In this document: positions 47,934-60,401 of the stretch, piece after piece
How the letters are laid out: each line of letters starts with the position of its first letter
How positions within the stretch are numbered: the stretch's first letter is position 1
Notes under the pieces: model-generated
What the model saw: the letters and a program-made list of their open reading frames with translations, nothing else
Databases searched by the model: none
What the model was told of the DNA's origin: nothing
Position numbers and translations under genes: made by a program
Assembly (NCBI GenBank): GCA_032717465.1
Contig: CM064748.1
Coordinates: forward strand, 7,835,463-7,899,462
Origin: Coenobita brevimanus
Lineage: Eukaryota; Arthropoda; Malacostraca; Decapoda; Coenobitidae
Direction: 5' to 3'
DNA length: 64,000 nt

Positions 47934-50900
47934 TTAGGTGGGAGGAGGTGCAGAGCGCACCGCCTCAGTCAGGGCTGAGAGTGGGGCCGTGGCTACAACG
48001 TATGCTGCAGCATGACGTAGAGAGTTGATGGGTCTGGCTGCTTCGTGATTTCTGGGAGTGTCTGGATTAGGAAGAGGTCGTTTCCTGATGTGGGATGTGG
48101 CTGGGCATCTGAGCAGATAGTGCAGGAGGGGGTAGAGTGGAGCCTCGTGGCAGTGTTCACATTCAGATTCGGGGGCGTTGACATCTTGAACCATTTCACT
48201 GTAACACTTATAGCCCAGACGAAGGCGGTGTATACGATTAAGCATTGTAAGGTTGGATCTAGCAGTGATGGGCAGTGATTTATAGCGAGTGGCAAGTGAG
48301 TACCATCTAGCCGAGGGGGAACCCAGTTCAACGTATAGGCGGTGGTCTGCTTTATTTAATATGGCTGCCCTGGTCTTAATGGCATGCTTGACTTGGCGTA
48401 GGCTCGTTGAGATTGCAAAGTCAATGTTGGGGTTTTCTAGGGCTTGATTTGCTATGCGGTCCGCCTTTTCGTTGCCTGCAATGCCTACATGACTAGGGAT
48501 CCAATTGATGGTAACAGATCCCCCAGCATTGCGGATAGCTTGGGTGGTGGAGAGAATGTTGTTTAATAGGTGAATGTTGTCTTTATGATCGTTTTGGCGA
48601 AGGGTGTGAATGGCCGAAGCCGAGTCTGTATGGATGATAGTGGGAGCTGTTGGACTGTGTTCCAGTGCGTCATAGAGGGCAGCTGAGATAGCTGCCAGTT
48701 CAGCCTGAAGGGTGGAGGCACCGTCTGTGACTCGAAAGCCGACTGATCGGCTCCCGCACACGAAGGCTGCTCCGGCTTTGATTGATGCAACCGAACCGTC
48801 AGTGTAGTAGGTGATGGACTCTGGGGCTGTGAGGGCAGCAATTTGTTGGAGGCCCTCTTGGCGCAACAATGAGGTTGGTGTTTGACTTTTGGGTAGTGTA
48901 TGTCTGAGAATGAGCTTGAGTAGAGGCGGACTCCATGGAGGCTGCGGGCTGTAATTGATGACAGTCGTGTCGTGGGCCTGTGACATGAAGTCATCTAGCT
49001 CATAGGTGTGGATTGCTTGAGCTATATTATGAACCCAGCTGTCTGTTAGGAGGTCTGGATGAAGGCTGGCTGCCGCTGTAAGCCGTGGCAGGAGGGGAGG
49101 GAGGAAGCATTGTGAATTAGTTTGGCTGCCAGGCCCGCCACCCTTGCTTGTATGCGAAGGTGTAGGGATTCAAGATCGCATTCTATGCGGAGATTGCACA
49201 GTCTAGTCCACATGGGTGAACCAGTCATGATACGCATGGCATTGTTCTGGATAACTTCCAGTTTGGCTAATTGAGGTTCATTGAGGGATGGAAGTACTGG
49301 CGCCGCATAGTCCACTATTGCTCGTATGGCTTGGATGTAAAATAAACGGAGGACTCTGTACGAGGCTCCCTTTCCCTTTCCTGCCAAGGATCGCAGGGCA
49401 TTAAGGCGGAGTTTAGTTCGTTCTCGGAGGTGGTTAACCTCCGACCGGAATGAAAGTTTGGAGTCGAAGATGACTCCCAAGTACTTGTGGGTGGTAACAT
49501 AGTCAATGGCTGTGTGGCCGAGGTGAAGAGTATCTTTAGGGGGGTTTATGAGGAAGGGAAGAGCCTTGGTCTTAGTCGGGTTGATTTTGAGTCCCAGCTC
49601 AGTACACTTGAGGTGGAGTTTTGTTAGAGCCCTTTGGGCTTTTGCATGGTATGGGCCTCCATGGACAACCAGTGTTATATCATCAGCATAACAGAGGAGG
49701 CGGGCTCCAGGGCCGAGGTCCACCTGTAGGAGGCAGTTGATGAGGGCGTTGAAAAGCGTGGGGCTGAGAATGCTGCCCTGCGGGGTTCCGTTTATGTGAC
49801 AGTGCTCTGATGAGGTGTGTCCCTGAAATTGTACCGCTGCCCGTCGGCCCTGAAAGAAATTCTCGAGCCAGCACAGGAGGCGTCCCTTGACTCCCCTGCT
49901 TGCCAGGATGGCCTCCGGGCATGCCAGCTCGAAAGCCTTTTCTAAGTCAATGAAAATGGCCAGGCCTTTTCCTCCACGTAACTCCGAGAGGAAGGAGCTC
50001 AGGCACTCAGCCGTCCCCCTACCTCTGGTGTAAGCAAAGATGTGGCTGTGGGGTGAGGGCAGAATCCAGCTGAGGCGCCTGAGCACCATCCTCTCGGCAG
50101 TTTTACTCAAGCAACTGAGAAGGGAGATAGGTCTAAAGGATCTGGGAACAGGCGGTTTGGGGATGGGGTGAATGGTGGCAGTCTTCCATTGCTCAGGGAG
50201 TTTCCCCATGGACCAGGAGTGGTTTAGTAGATCAAGAAAGGCGGATCTTGCTGTGGGCCCAGCATGGTTGAGCATGGAATAGGTGATACCATCTGGGCCC
50301 GGGGCAGTGTCGGTGCTTGTTTTCAAGGCTTGATCAAGCTCGTGTGTAGTGAATATATGATCAGAGGCAGATGGGGTGGCCTTGCAGATGTTGATCAGAT
50401 CCGTCCTGGTTTGGTGTAGGGCTTCTTGTTTGCTTCTGGTGTCTTCGGGAAGCTGTGTGGGTGAGGTCCTCTGGGCGAATGTTGCTGCCAGCCTTTCAGC
50501 CTCTCCCTGTGGGTCGGGGTGAGACGGGGGACGAGGTGGCTGAGGATTGGAAATGGCTCTTAATTTTGTCCAAATACTCCCCAGTCGTGATTGAGCCCCA
50601 AGGGACTGACACCACTCCAGCCACTTTCGCTCCTTAATGTCGGATTTTTCCCCTGTAGAATGCCTGATGACAGCCTGGAGGTAGGCGAGGCTGTTAGCTG
50701 TGGGGTTGGCTCGATGGATCTTTTTAGCTCTATTAAGGCGTCTGTTTAGTTCCTTTACCCTATCACAGTAAAACCAATGGTCGGTATGGTAAGCCTTTGG
50801 GGGAGCGGTTTTTGGGATGGTGGAGCCTGCTGCTGCACTGAAGGCATCTGTGAGGAGGGTGGCATGTTCCTCCAGATTAACTGGAGCGTTAAATGCTGCT

Positions 50901-51632
50901 GTCTCTTCCAGTGTGGTAGTGAATTTAGGCCAGTCTGCCCTCTTAGTATTCCATCGTGGTGGCGGCCCAGTAGGCGTGGGGAGTGGGGCAACCTTGATGG
51001 TGGTTAGGATAGCATGGTGGTCTGACGTAAGGGTGGGATGGAGCCTCCAGGTAGTGAGGGGGGCTAGGCCGGAAGACACAAAAGAGAGGTCTAGTCTGCC
51101 TCCACGGACGTGTGTTGGGGTGGCTGGGTCATTAAGGAGTATGAGCTCTGGCACCTCCTCCAGTAGTGCAGAGACATGGCATCCAGCAGCATTCGTGGGG
51201 GATCTAGAGCCTAAGCTGGGATGATGGGCATTTAGATCGCCACCAATGAAGAGCTGGTTGGTGGTGGAGAGAGTGGCAACCTCCCCAAGGTTAATGTCAG
51301 CTGTAGGGTGACGGTAAATATTGTATAATTGTAGGTGACCATCTGCCAGGGTTATGTCAACTCCTTGTACCTCAACACCTTCGCCACAGTCTGGTGGCGG
51401 ATCAATAGCTGTGGCAGGAATATGGCTCCGAACGAGTATGGCACAGCCTCTGGGGCCGCCTGGAGTGCTGGGGAGGAGGAAGGTGGTGAAGCCTCGCAAT
51501 TGGAGTTGCCTGTTTGGTTTTAGGAGTGTTTCTTGGAGGAGGAGGACGTCTAAATGGTCTCTATGGGCTGCCTCTTCTAGTAGGGAGGCGTTTGGGAGTA
51601 ATCCCATAGACGTTCCACTGTAAAATGTGGAG
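47934..51632 (-). pseudogene. B3 ORF2, frameshifted
   Basis: One long frame of about 850 codons spans the endonuclease and RT (51585 to about 49095). RNase H and the C-terminal motif follow in another frame (47934 to about 49090). The break at about 51583 separates the first few residues of the endonuclease. RT motifs PISLLSCLSKTAERM, GTPQGS and YADD are intact. Confidence 0.85.
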
Positions 51633-51673
51633 TGCTTGTGTGTGTGTGTGTTGTCTGTGAGGAAATGTGTGTG

Positions 51674-53569
51674 TTAGTCGTCCATGTCTGTGTGCGTTGG
51701 GATGGGGGATCGTGATCTCCTCCTGTGTGTGTTGGTGTCCGTGTGTGGTGGTGCTGGTGACAGCTGGTGTGCTGTGTCTTGCTGTATGTCTGTGGTGTTG
51801 GCATGGCTGCGTGACTGTTGGTGAGGGGTTCGTAGGCGGTCTTGAGACTGTTTGCGTGAACGTGAGCGGCTCTGACGTTCCTCTTTTCCCTTCTGTTTGC
51901 TGTGTTGTGTGTGAGTAGGAGCTGTGGGAGGGGTTGTGGGTGGCGGTGGCATCTCTGTTTGTGTTGGCTGTGGGCTGTGTGCAAACCGGTCCAGGGATTT
52001 GTGTACGAACGAGTGAATTCCCTCTGGGCTGGGGATAGGCATGCCTAGCTCCTTTCCCATCCATGTGGTGATATGGTCGGCTATTTGCTGAGCAAAGCAG
52101 GCCAGTTGGTCCCTGTTCAGAATGACATATCCTGGAGGTAGTATGGGAGCTGGTGGAGTTTGCGTGGCGGCATCTGGCACTGTTTGAGTCGAGATGGTGT
52201 TGACTGTCGGACGTGTTGGTGGAGGCGGTTGTGCTGTGGTGTGTGATGTGGCAGTGGGAGTGGGTCTGGATGGAGGTGGTGGAACTGCTGGAGGTGTCTG
52301 TTTGCTTGGAGGTAGAGGGGGGAACTCTTCTGGGGCCGGTGGTTGCCGTATTGTGGACTGTGGTGTGCGTTGTTGTCCCCATGTGAAGGTCCCTGGTGGT
52401 GCTGGTGTCACTGTGGTCCTTGCCTGGAGCCAACGGTGCTCTCTCACTATGCCCTTCTGCACTAGGTCTTTGCGAGCTGGGCATAGTTTGTTCCAGGCAT
52501 GGTGAGGGAGCTGGCAGTTGGGGCATTTTGGCTGAACCGGCTGCTTGGCCTTTAACTTGGTGATGCACTCCTCTGTGGCATGACGACCGCTGCACACAGC
52601 GCATGTTGGGGGGCGAGTGCATCGTGACTGGTGGTGCCCGTAGCGCTGGCAATTGAAGCACCTGAGAGGTTCTGGGGTGTATGGGCGGATAGTGTAGGTG
52701 CCCCATGACTGTAGGTCGAGTGCTGTTGGGATGGGGCCTCTGAGGGTGACTAGCACCTGCCTGGTGGGGGCTCCCCCTACCTCGCATCTCGTGGCTTCCT
52801 CCACTTGGATATTGTTTTTTATGGCTTGCAGGGGAAAATTTGTCGGGTAATTTTGGAGGATAACTTTTCTGGTGGACAGGTTAGGGTCAAGTTTTTTCAG
52901 GCTGATGGGTTTGCCTGCCACAGAGGTGAGAGAGTCTAAGGCACAAAAGGTGTCTTTATCGAGAGGAACCAGAATCGTGTTTTGGTTCCGTGTTGCCTCC
53001 AATTTAAATTTGAGATGAGGCATCTCTGTCTCCAAGGCGATCACAGTGTCATAAGGGGTGGGGAAGGCATCATTGTTGGTGATTAGGAACGCAGGAGGCT
53101 TGGAGGGGGGAAGAGGGGGTGTACTGGTAGTGTTAGGAGGCTGAGGAATGTGCTGGGAAGATGAACGTGTGTTCGTGGGTGTGGAGTGGCGGTCTGTATT
53201 GCAGGAGGATGTGGCTGGCTCATCAGCAAGGTTGGTAAGTCTTTTACTATTTTTCTTTCTCTGTACCACTGTGAAGCCGTCATCATCAGTCATCGTATCT
53301 GTGGTCGTGGTGGCAGGGGCCTGGGTAGCATCTGTTTTGGAAGTTAAGGTGTCAGGAGGAGTTGACTTGGCGTCCTTGCTGGAGAGGTCTGAGTCAGTGG
53401 GAGAGTCATCTTCAGTATCCATATGCAGGAAGAGATCGTCAGCACCATATTCTGGCCCTGTTAGTCGTGGCCTTTTGCAGTGGGACTTAGGCTTGGTGCC
53501 TGTAGGTGCTGGAGGTGAACTCGAGTCACCACTTGGGTCAGGATCAAGTGCAGGATCCGGCGCACTCAT
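51674..53569 (-). CDS. B3 ORF1: intact 631-aa gag-like protein
   Basis: A complete ORF1. The N-terminal acidic/Pro-rich part has motifs PRLTGPEYGADD (about 35-46) and DDDGFTVVQRKK (about 95-106). A folded middle domain (about 165-300) starts at PPAFLITNNDAFPTPYD. Three Cys/His knuckles follow from about 315: CFNCQRYGHHQSRC, CAVCSGRHATEEC and CPNCQLPHHAWNKLC. A WGQQ motif, a Pro/Thr-rich linker and a Ser/Arg-rich C-terminus (SRSRSRKQ, RRRSRSP) complete it. It should bind element RNA and deliver it to the target. ATG at 53569 follows the poly(U) tract. Confidence 0.9.
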   Translation of the reverse strand: MSAPDPALDPDPSGDSSSPPAPTGTKPKSHCKRPRLTGPEYGADDLFLHMDTEDDSPTDSDLSSKDAKSTPPDTLTSKTDATQAPATTTTDTMTDDDGFTVVQRKKNSKRLTNLADEPATSSCNTDRHSTPTNTRSSSQHIPQPPNTTSTPPLPPSKPPAFLITNNDAFPTPYDTVIALETEMPHLKFKLEATRNQNTILVPLDKDTFCALDSLTSVAGKPISLKKLDPNLSTRKVILQNYPTNFPLQAIKNNIQVEEATRCEVGGAPTRQVLVTLRGPIPTALDLQSWGTYTIRPYTPEPLRCFNCQRYGHHQSRCTRPPTCAVCSGRHATEECITKLKAKQPVQPKCPNCQLPHHAWNKLCPARKDLVQKGIVREHRWLQARTTVTPAPPGTFTWGQQRTPQSTIRQPPAPEEFPPLPPSKQTPPAVPPPPSRPTPTATSHTTAQPPPPTRPTVNTISTQTVPDAATQTPPAPILPPGYVILNRDQLACFAQQIADHITTWMGKELGMPIPSPEGIHSFVHKSLDRFAHSPQPTQTEMPPPPTTPPTAPTHTQHSKQKGKEERQSRSRSRKQSQDRLRTPHQQSRSHANTTDIQQDTAHQLSPAPPHTDTNTHRRRSRSPIPTHTDMDD

Positions 53570-54234
53570 GGTAAAAAAAAAAAAAAAAAAAAAAAAGGCT
53601 CTTATATATATATATGTATCTGTAAGATATATATATATATGTACTGGAGTATTTATTTATTTAAATGTTATTCCATTCCTCTTCCTAGCATACACACATG
53701 TACATACTCATACACACATGTATACCTAAAATATACACGAATATATGAGCATGAACCAATGTATATACCTTAAAAGAGCAACGAAAGAAACAAGAAAATA
53801 AATAAATTATCAGCTGCTAATCCGGCGGTTCCCTACAGTGCCGGGGGCCTAAACTCCCCGCCCTCTAAAGGGCGCCGCGAGAGTACCCCAACACTGCCCC
53901 GTGAGGGACTTACCTAACCCTAGCCCTAACAGAAAGCCTACCCTTGCCGCCTCCTATAACCAGGCCTCTAAGGCCCCCCTTCATGGAAATACCCTACGGT
54001 ATCCCTTCAGGGTTCGGCGTCGTACTACGGCAGGGACTCTAAGTGGCAGCCGGAAAAACAGCTGATAACACAAAAAACACAAGAGCACACAAGACTGGTG
54101 AAAAGCACCGGATCTCGTAAACGAGAGAGAAAAACAGACTGTAAAAGTCTAGGGAGAGTTCTAGCCACTGTTCAGGATCTGGGGAAGAGATGTTCACGCT
54201 ACGAGAGCTGGGCCAGAACTGAAGAGCAGGATGG

Positions 54235-54243
54235 GTCACCCGC
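54235..54243 (+). repeat. Target-site copy 6 (unit 2)
   Basis: GTCACCCGC between B3 and B4. Confidence 0.85.
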
Positions 54244-54268
54244 TTGTTGTTGTTGTTGTTTAAGATTT

Positions 54269-54312
54269 CCCCTTCGTTTAAATGGAAGGGGCCGGGCCAT
54301 ATGTTAGCCCAG
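54269..54312 (-). other. B4 3'-terminal double hairpin
   Basis: In element sense: stem CTGGGC/GCCCGG, then stem CCCCTTC/GAAGGGG, then an A-rich link and (AAC)n. The same sequence is found at the 3' ends of B1-B3. Confidence 0.65.
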
Positions 54313-54502
54313 TCAGTGATGTAAGCATAGATAAGGAAGTGATGAAGACTGCGGGAGCAGTCTCTTGACTATAAAAAAACTATATATGCACATATATACA
54401 CACATGTGTATATATATATATGCATATGCACACGCACTCACAACACACTCGTACAGGGACACACACACACACAGACACTCTTGCATATCATCGATATGCT
54501 CG

Positions 54503-57500
54503 TTAGGTGGGAGGAGGTGCAGAGCGCACCGCCTCAGTCAGGGCTGAGAGTGGGGCCGTGGCTACAACGTATGCTGCAGCATGACGTAGAGAGTTGATGG
54601 GTCTGGCTGCTTCGTGATTTCTGGGAGTGTCTGGATTAGGAAGAGGTCGTTTCCTGATGTGGGATGTGGCTGGGCATCTGAGCAGATAGTGCAGGAGGGG
54701 GTAGAGTGGAGCCTCGTGGCAGTGTTCACATTCAGATTCGGGGGCGTTGACATCTTGAACCATTTCACTGTAACACTTATAGCCCAGACGAAGGCGGCGT
54801 ATACGATTAAGCATTGTAAGGTTGGATCTAGCGGTGATGGGCAGTGATTTATAGCGAGTGGCAAGTGAGTACCATCTAGCCGAGGGGGAACCCAGTTCAA
54901 CGTATAGGCGGTGGTCTACTTTATTTAATATGGCTGCCCTGGTCTTAATGGCATGCTTGACTTGGCGTAGGCTCGTTGAGATTGCAAAGTCAATGTTGGG
55001 GTTTTCTAGGGCTTGATTTGCTATGCGGTCCGCCTTTTCGTTGCCTGCAATGCCTACATGACTAGGGATCCAATTGATGGTAACAGATCCCCCAGCATTG
55101 CGGATAGCTTGGGTGGTGGAGAGAATGTTGTTTAATAGGTGAATGTTGTCTTTATGATCGTTTTGGCGAAGGGTGTGAATGGCCGAAGCCGAGTCTGTAT
55201 GGATGATAGTGGGAGCTGGTGGACTGTGTTCCAGTGCGTCATAGAGGGCAGCTGAGATAGCTGCCAGTTCAGCCTGAAGGGTGGAGGCACCGTCTGTGAC
55301 TCGAAAGCCGACTGATCGGCTCCCGCACACGAAGGCTGCTCCGGCTTTGATTGATGCAACCGAACCGTCAGTGTAGTAGGTGATGGACTCTGGGGCTGTG
55401 AGGGCAGCAATTTGTTGGAGGCCCTCTTGGCGCAACAATGAGGTTGGTGTTTGACTTTTGGGTAGTGTATGTCTGAGAATGAGCTTGAGTAGAGGCGGAC
55501 TCCATGGAGGCTGCGGGCTGTAATTGATGACAGTCGTGTCGTGGGCCTGTGACATGAAGTCATCTAGCTCATAGGTGTGGATTGCTTGAGCTATATTATG
55601 AACCCAGCTGTCTGTTAGGAGGTCTGGATGAAGGCTGGCTGCCGCTGTAAGCCGTGGCAGGAGGGGGAGGGAGGAAGCATTGTGAATTAGTTTGGCTGCC
55701 AGGCCCGCCACCCTTGCTTGTATGCGAAGGTGTAGGGATTCAAGATCGCATTCTATGCGGAGATTGCACAGTCTAGTCCACATGGGTGAACCAGTCATGA
55801 TACGCATGGCATTGTTCTGGATAACTTCCAGTTTGGCTAATTGAGGTTCATTGAGGGATGGAAGTACTGGCGCCGCATAGTCCACTATTGCTCGTATGGC
55901 TTGGATGTAAAATAAACGGAGGACTCTGTACGAGGCTCCCTTTCCCTTTCCTGCCAAGGATCGCAGGGCATTAAGGCGGAGTTTAGTTCGTTCTCGGAGG
56001 TGGTTAACCTCCGACCGGAATGAAAGTTTGGAGTCGAAGATGACTCCCAAGTACTTGTGGGTGGTAACATAGTCAATGGCTGTGTGGCCGAGGTGAAGAG
56101 TATCTTTAGGGGGGTTTATGAGGAAGGGAAGAGCCTTGGTCTTAGTCGGGTTGATTTTGAGTCCCAGCTCAGTACACTTGAGGTGGAGTTTTGTTAGAGC
56201 CCTTTGGGCCTTTGCATGGTATGGGCCTCCATGGACAACCAGTGTTATATCATCAGCATAACAAAGGAGGCGGGCTCCAGGGCCTAGGTCCACCTGTAGG
56301 AGGCAGTTGATGAGGGCGTTGAAAAGCGTGGGGCTGAGAATGCTGCCCTGCGGGGTTCCGTTTATGTGACAGTGCTCTGATGAGGTGTGTCCCTGAAATT
56401 GTACCGCTGCCCGTCGGCCCTGAAAGAAATTCTCGAGCCAGCACAGGAGGCGTCCCTTGACTCCCCTGCTTGCCAGGGTTGCCAGGATGGCCTCCGGGCA
56501 TGCCAGCTCGAAAGCCTTTTCTAAGTCAATGAAAATGGCCAGGCCTTTTCCTCCACGTAACTCCGAGAGGAAGGAGCTCAGGCACTCAGCCGTCCCCCTA
56601 CCTCTGGTGTAAGCAAAGATGTGGCTGTGGGGTGAGGGCAGAATCCAGCTGAGGCGCCTGAGCACCATCCTCTCGGCAGTTTTACTCAAGCAACTGAGAA
56701 GGGAGATAGGTCTAAAGGATCTGGGAACAGGCGGTTTGGGGATGGGGTGAATGGTGGCAGTCTTCCATTGCTCAGGGAGTTTCCCCATGGACCAGGAGTG
56801 GTTTAGTAGATCAAGAAAGGCGGATCTTGCTGTGGGCCCAGCATGGTTGAGCATGGAATAGGTGATACCATCTGGGCCCGGGGCAGTGTCGGTGCTTGTT
56901 TTCAAGGCTTGATCAAGCTCGTGTGTAGTGAATATATGATCAGAGTCAGATGGGGTGGCCTTGCAGATGTTGATCAGATCCGTCCTGGTTTGGTGTAGGG
57001 CTTCTTGTTTGCTTCTGGTGTCTTCGGGAAGCTGTGTGGGTGAGGTCCTCTGGGCGAATGTTGCTGCCAGCCTTTCAGCCTCTCCCTGTGGGTCGGGGTG
57101 AGACGGGGGACGAGGTGGCTGAGGATTGGAAATGGCTCTTAATTTTTTCCAAATACTCCCCAGTCGTGATTGAGCCCCAAGGGACTGACACCACTCCAGC
57201 CACTTTCGCTCCTTAATGTCGGATTTTTCCCCTGTAGAATGCCTGATGACAGCCTGGAGGTAGGCGAGGCTGTTAGCTGTGGGGTTGGCTCGATGGATCT
57301 TTTTAGCTCTATTAAGGCGTCTGTTTAGTTCCTTTACCCTATCACAGTAAAACCAATGGTCGGTATGGTAAGCCTTTGGGGGAGCGGTTTTTGGGATGGT
57401 GGAGCCTGCTGCTGCACTGAAGGCATCTGTGAGGAGGGTGGCATGTTCCTCCAGATTAACTGGAGCGTTAAATGCTGCTGTCTCTTCCAGTGTGGTAGTG

Positions 57501-58208
57501 AATTTAGGCCAGTCTGCCCTCTTAGTATTCCATCGTGGTGGCGGCCCAGTAGGCGTGGGGAGTGGGGCAACCTTGATGGTGGTTAGGATAGCATGGTGGT
57601 CTGACGTAAGGGTGGGATGGAGCCTCCAGGTAGTGAGGGGGCTAGGCCGGAAGACACAAAGAGAGGTCTAGTCTGCCTCCACGGACGTGTGTTGGGGTGG
57701 CTGGGTCATTAAGGAGTATGAGCTCTGGCACCTCCTCCAGTAGTGCAGAGACATGGCATCCAGCAGCATTCGTGGGGGATCTAGAGCCTAAGCTGGGATG
57801 ATGGGCATTTAGATCGCCACCAATGAAGAGCTGGTTGGTGGTGGAGAGAGTGGCAACCTCCCCAAGGTTAATGTCAGCTGTAGGGTGACGGTAAATATTG
57901 TATAATTGTAGGTGACCATCTGCCAGGGTTATGTCAACTCCTTGTACCTCAACACCTTCGCCACAGTCTGGTGGCGGATCAATAGCTGTGGCAGGAATAT
58001 GGCTCCGAACGAGTATGGCACAGCCTCTGGGGCCGCCTGGAGTGCTGGGGAGGAGGAAGGTGGTGAAGCCTCGCAATCGGAGTTGCCTGTTTGGTTTTAG
58101 GAGTGTTTCTTGGAGGAGGAGGACGTCTAAATGGTCTCTATGGGCTGCCTCTTCTAGTAGGAGGCGTTTGGGAGTAATCCCATAGACGTTCCACTGTAAA
58201 ATGTGGAG
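54503..58208 (-). pseudogene. B4 ORF2, frameshifted in the endonuclease
   Basis: From about 57640 down to 54503 the RT, RNase H and C-terminal motif are in one uninterrupted frame. Upstream, the endonuclease (58208 to about 57660) is in another frame. Two lost bases near 57640-57660 (a G run and an A run) account for the shift. The endonuclease start has no ATG and is in the -1 frame to ORF1. Confidence 0.85.
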
Positions 58209-58249
58209 TGCTTGTGTGTGTGTGTGTTGTCTGTGAGGAAATGTGTGTG

Positions 58250-60145
58250 TTAGTCGTCCATGTCTGTGTGCGTTGGGATGGGGGATCGTGATCTCCTCCT
58301 GTGTGTGTTGGTGTCCGTGTGTGGTGGTGCTGGTGACAGCTGGTGTGCTGTGTCTTGCTGTATGTCTGTGGTGTTGGCATGGCTGCGTGACTGTTGGTGA
58401 GGGGTTCGTAGGCGGTCTTGAGACTGTTTGCGTGAACGTGAGCGGCTCTGACGTTCCTCTTTTCCCTTCTGTTTGCTGTGTTGTGTGTGAGTAGGAGCTG
58501 TGGGAGGGGTTGTGGGTGGCGGTGGCATCTCTGTTTGTGTTGGCTGTGGGCTGTGTGCAAACCGGTCCAGGGATTTGTGTACGAACGAGTGAATTCCCTC
58601 TGGGCTGGGGATAGGCATGCCTAGCTCCTTTCCCATCCATGTGGTGATATGGTCGGCTATTTGCTGAGCAAAGCAGGCCAGTTGGTCCCTGTTCAGAATG
58701 ACATATCCTGGAGGTAGTATGGGAGCTGGTGGAGTTTGCGTGGCGGCATCTGGCACTGTTTGAGTCGAGATGGTGTTGACTGTCGGACGTGTTGGTGGAG
58801 GCGGTTGTGCTGTGGTGTGTGATGTGGCAGTGGGAGTGGGTCTGGATGGAGGTGGTGGAACTGCTGGAGGTGTCTGTTTGCTTGGAGGTAGAGGGGGGAA
58901 CTCTTCTGGGGCCGGTGGTTGCCGTATTGTGGACTGTGGTGTGCGTTGTTGTCCCCATGTGAAGGTCCCTGGTGGTGCTGGTGTCACTGTGGTCCTTGCC
59001 TGGAGCCAACGGTGCTCTCTCACTATGCCCTTCTGCACTAGGTCTTTGCGAGCTGGGCATAGTTTGTTCCAGGCATGGTGAGGGAGCTGGCAGTTGGGGC
59101 ATTTTGGCTGAACCGGCTGCTTGGCCTTTAACTTGGTGATGCACTCCTCTGTGGCATGACGACCGCTGCACACAGCGCATGTTGGGGGGCGAGTGCATCG
59201 TGACTGGTGGTGCCCGTAGCGCTGGCAATTGAAGCACCTGAGAGGTTCTGGGGTGTATGGGCGGATAGTGTAGGTGCCCCATGACTGTAGGTCGAGTGCT
59301 GTTGGGATGGGGCCTCTGAGGGTGACTAGCACCTGCCTGGTGGGGGCTCCCCCTACCTCGCATCTCGTGGCTTCCTCCACTTGGATATTGTTTTTTATGG
59401 CTTGCAGGGGAAAATTTGTCGGGTAATTTTGGAGGATAACTTTTCTGGTGGACAGGTTAGGGTCAAGTTTTTTCAGGCTGATGGGTTTGCCTGCCACAGA
59501 GGTGAGAGAGTCTAAGGCACAAAAGGTGTCTTTATCGAGAGGAACCAGAATCGTGTTTTGGTTCCGTGTTGCCTCCAATTTAAATTTGAGATGAGGCATC
59601 TCTGTCTCCAAGGCGATCACAGTGTCATAAGGGGTGGGGAAGGCATCATTGTTGGTGATTAGGAACGCAGGAGGCTTGGAGGGGGGAAGAGGGGGTGTAC
59701 TGGTAGTGTTAGGAGGCTGAGGAATGTGCTGGGAAGATGAACGTGTGTTCGTGGGTGCGGAGTGGCGGTCTGTATTGCAGGAGGATGTGGCTGGCTCATC
59801 AGCAAGGTTGGTAAGTCTTTTACTATTTTTCTTTCTCTGTACCACTGTGAAGCCGTCATCATCAGTCATCGTATCTGTGGTCGTGGTGGCAGGGGCCTGG
59901 GTAGCATCTGTTTTGGAAGTTAAGGTGTCAGGAGGAGTTGACTTGGCGTCCTTGCTGGAGAGGTCTGAGTCAGTGGGAGAGTCATCTTCAGTATCCATTT
60001 GCAGGAAGAGATCGTCAGCACCATATTCTGGCCCTGTTAGTCGTGGCCTTTTGCAGTGGGACTTAGGCTTGGTGCCTGTAGGTGCTGGAGGTGAACTCGA
60101 GTCACCACTTGGGTCAGGATCAAGTGCAGGATCCGGCGCACTCAT
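58250..60145 (-). CDS. B4 ORF1: intact 631-aa gag-like protein
   Basis: Same length and domain order as B3 ORF1, with rare substitutions (for example Gln for His in the LFLQMDTED segment). Three zinc knuckles, the WGQQ motif and the Ser/Arg-rich tail are intact. With the H2A TATA box just upstream of this copy, it is the best candidate in the window for an expressed ORF1. Confidence 0.9.
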   Translation of the reverse strand: MSAPDPALDPDPSGDSSSPPAPTGTKPKSHCKRPRLTGPEYGADDLFLQMDTEDDSPTDSDLSSKDAKSTPPDTLTSKTDATQAPATTTTDTMTDDDGFTVVQRKKNSKRLTNLADEPATSSCNTDRHSAPTNTRSSSQHIPQPPNTTSTPPLPPSKPPAFLITNNDAFPTPYDTVIALETEMPHLKFKLEATRNQNTILVPLDKDTFCALDSLTSVAGKPISLKKLDPNLSTRKVILQNYPTNFPLQAIKNNIQVEEATRCEVGGAPTRQVLVTLRGPIPTALDLQSWGTYTIRPYTPEPLRCFNCQRYGHHQSRCTRPPTCAVCSGRHATEECITKLKAKQPVQPKCPNCQLPHHAWNKLCPARKDLVQKGIVREHRWLQARTTVTPAPPGTFTWGQQRTPQSTIRQPPAPEEFPPLPPSKQTPPAVPPPPSRPTPTATSHTTAQPPPPTRPTVNTISTQTVPDAATQTPPAPILPPGYVILNRDQLACFAQQIADHITTWMGKELGMPIPSPEGIHSFVHKSLDRFAHSPQPTQTEMPPPPTTPPTAPTHTQHSKQKGKEERQSRSRSRKQSQDRLRTPHQQSRSHANTTDIQQDTAHQLSPAPPHTDTNTHRRRSRSPIPTHTDMDD

Positions 60146-60179
<34 letters not shown>

Positions 60180-60401
60180 TCTTATATATATATATGTATC
60201 TGTAAGATATATATATATATGTACTGGAGTATTTATTTATTTAAATGTTATTCCATTCCTCTTCCTAGCATACACACATGTACATACTCATACACACATG
60301 TATACCTAAAATATACACGAATATATGAGTATGAACCAATGTATATACCTTAAAAGAGCAACGAAAGAAACAAGAAAATAAATAAATTATCAGCTGCTAA
60401 T

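Larger units (their letters stand above)
47675..54234 (-). mobile_element. B3: full-length retrotransposon, array copy 3
   Basis: 6,560 bp, same layout. ORF1 is intact. ORF2 has an inserted base near 51583 and a lost base near 49095. It shares the 9-bp RT deletion with B2. Confidence 0.9.
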
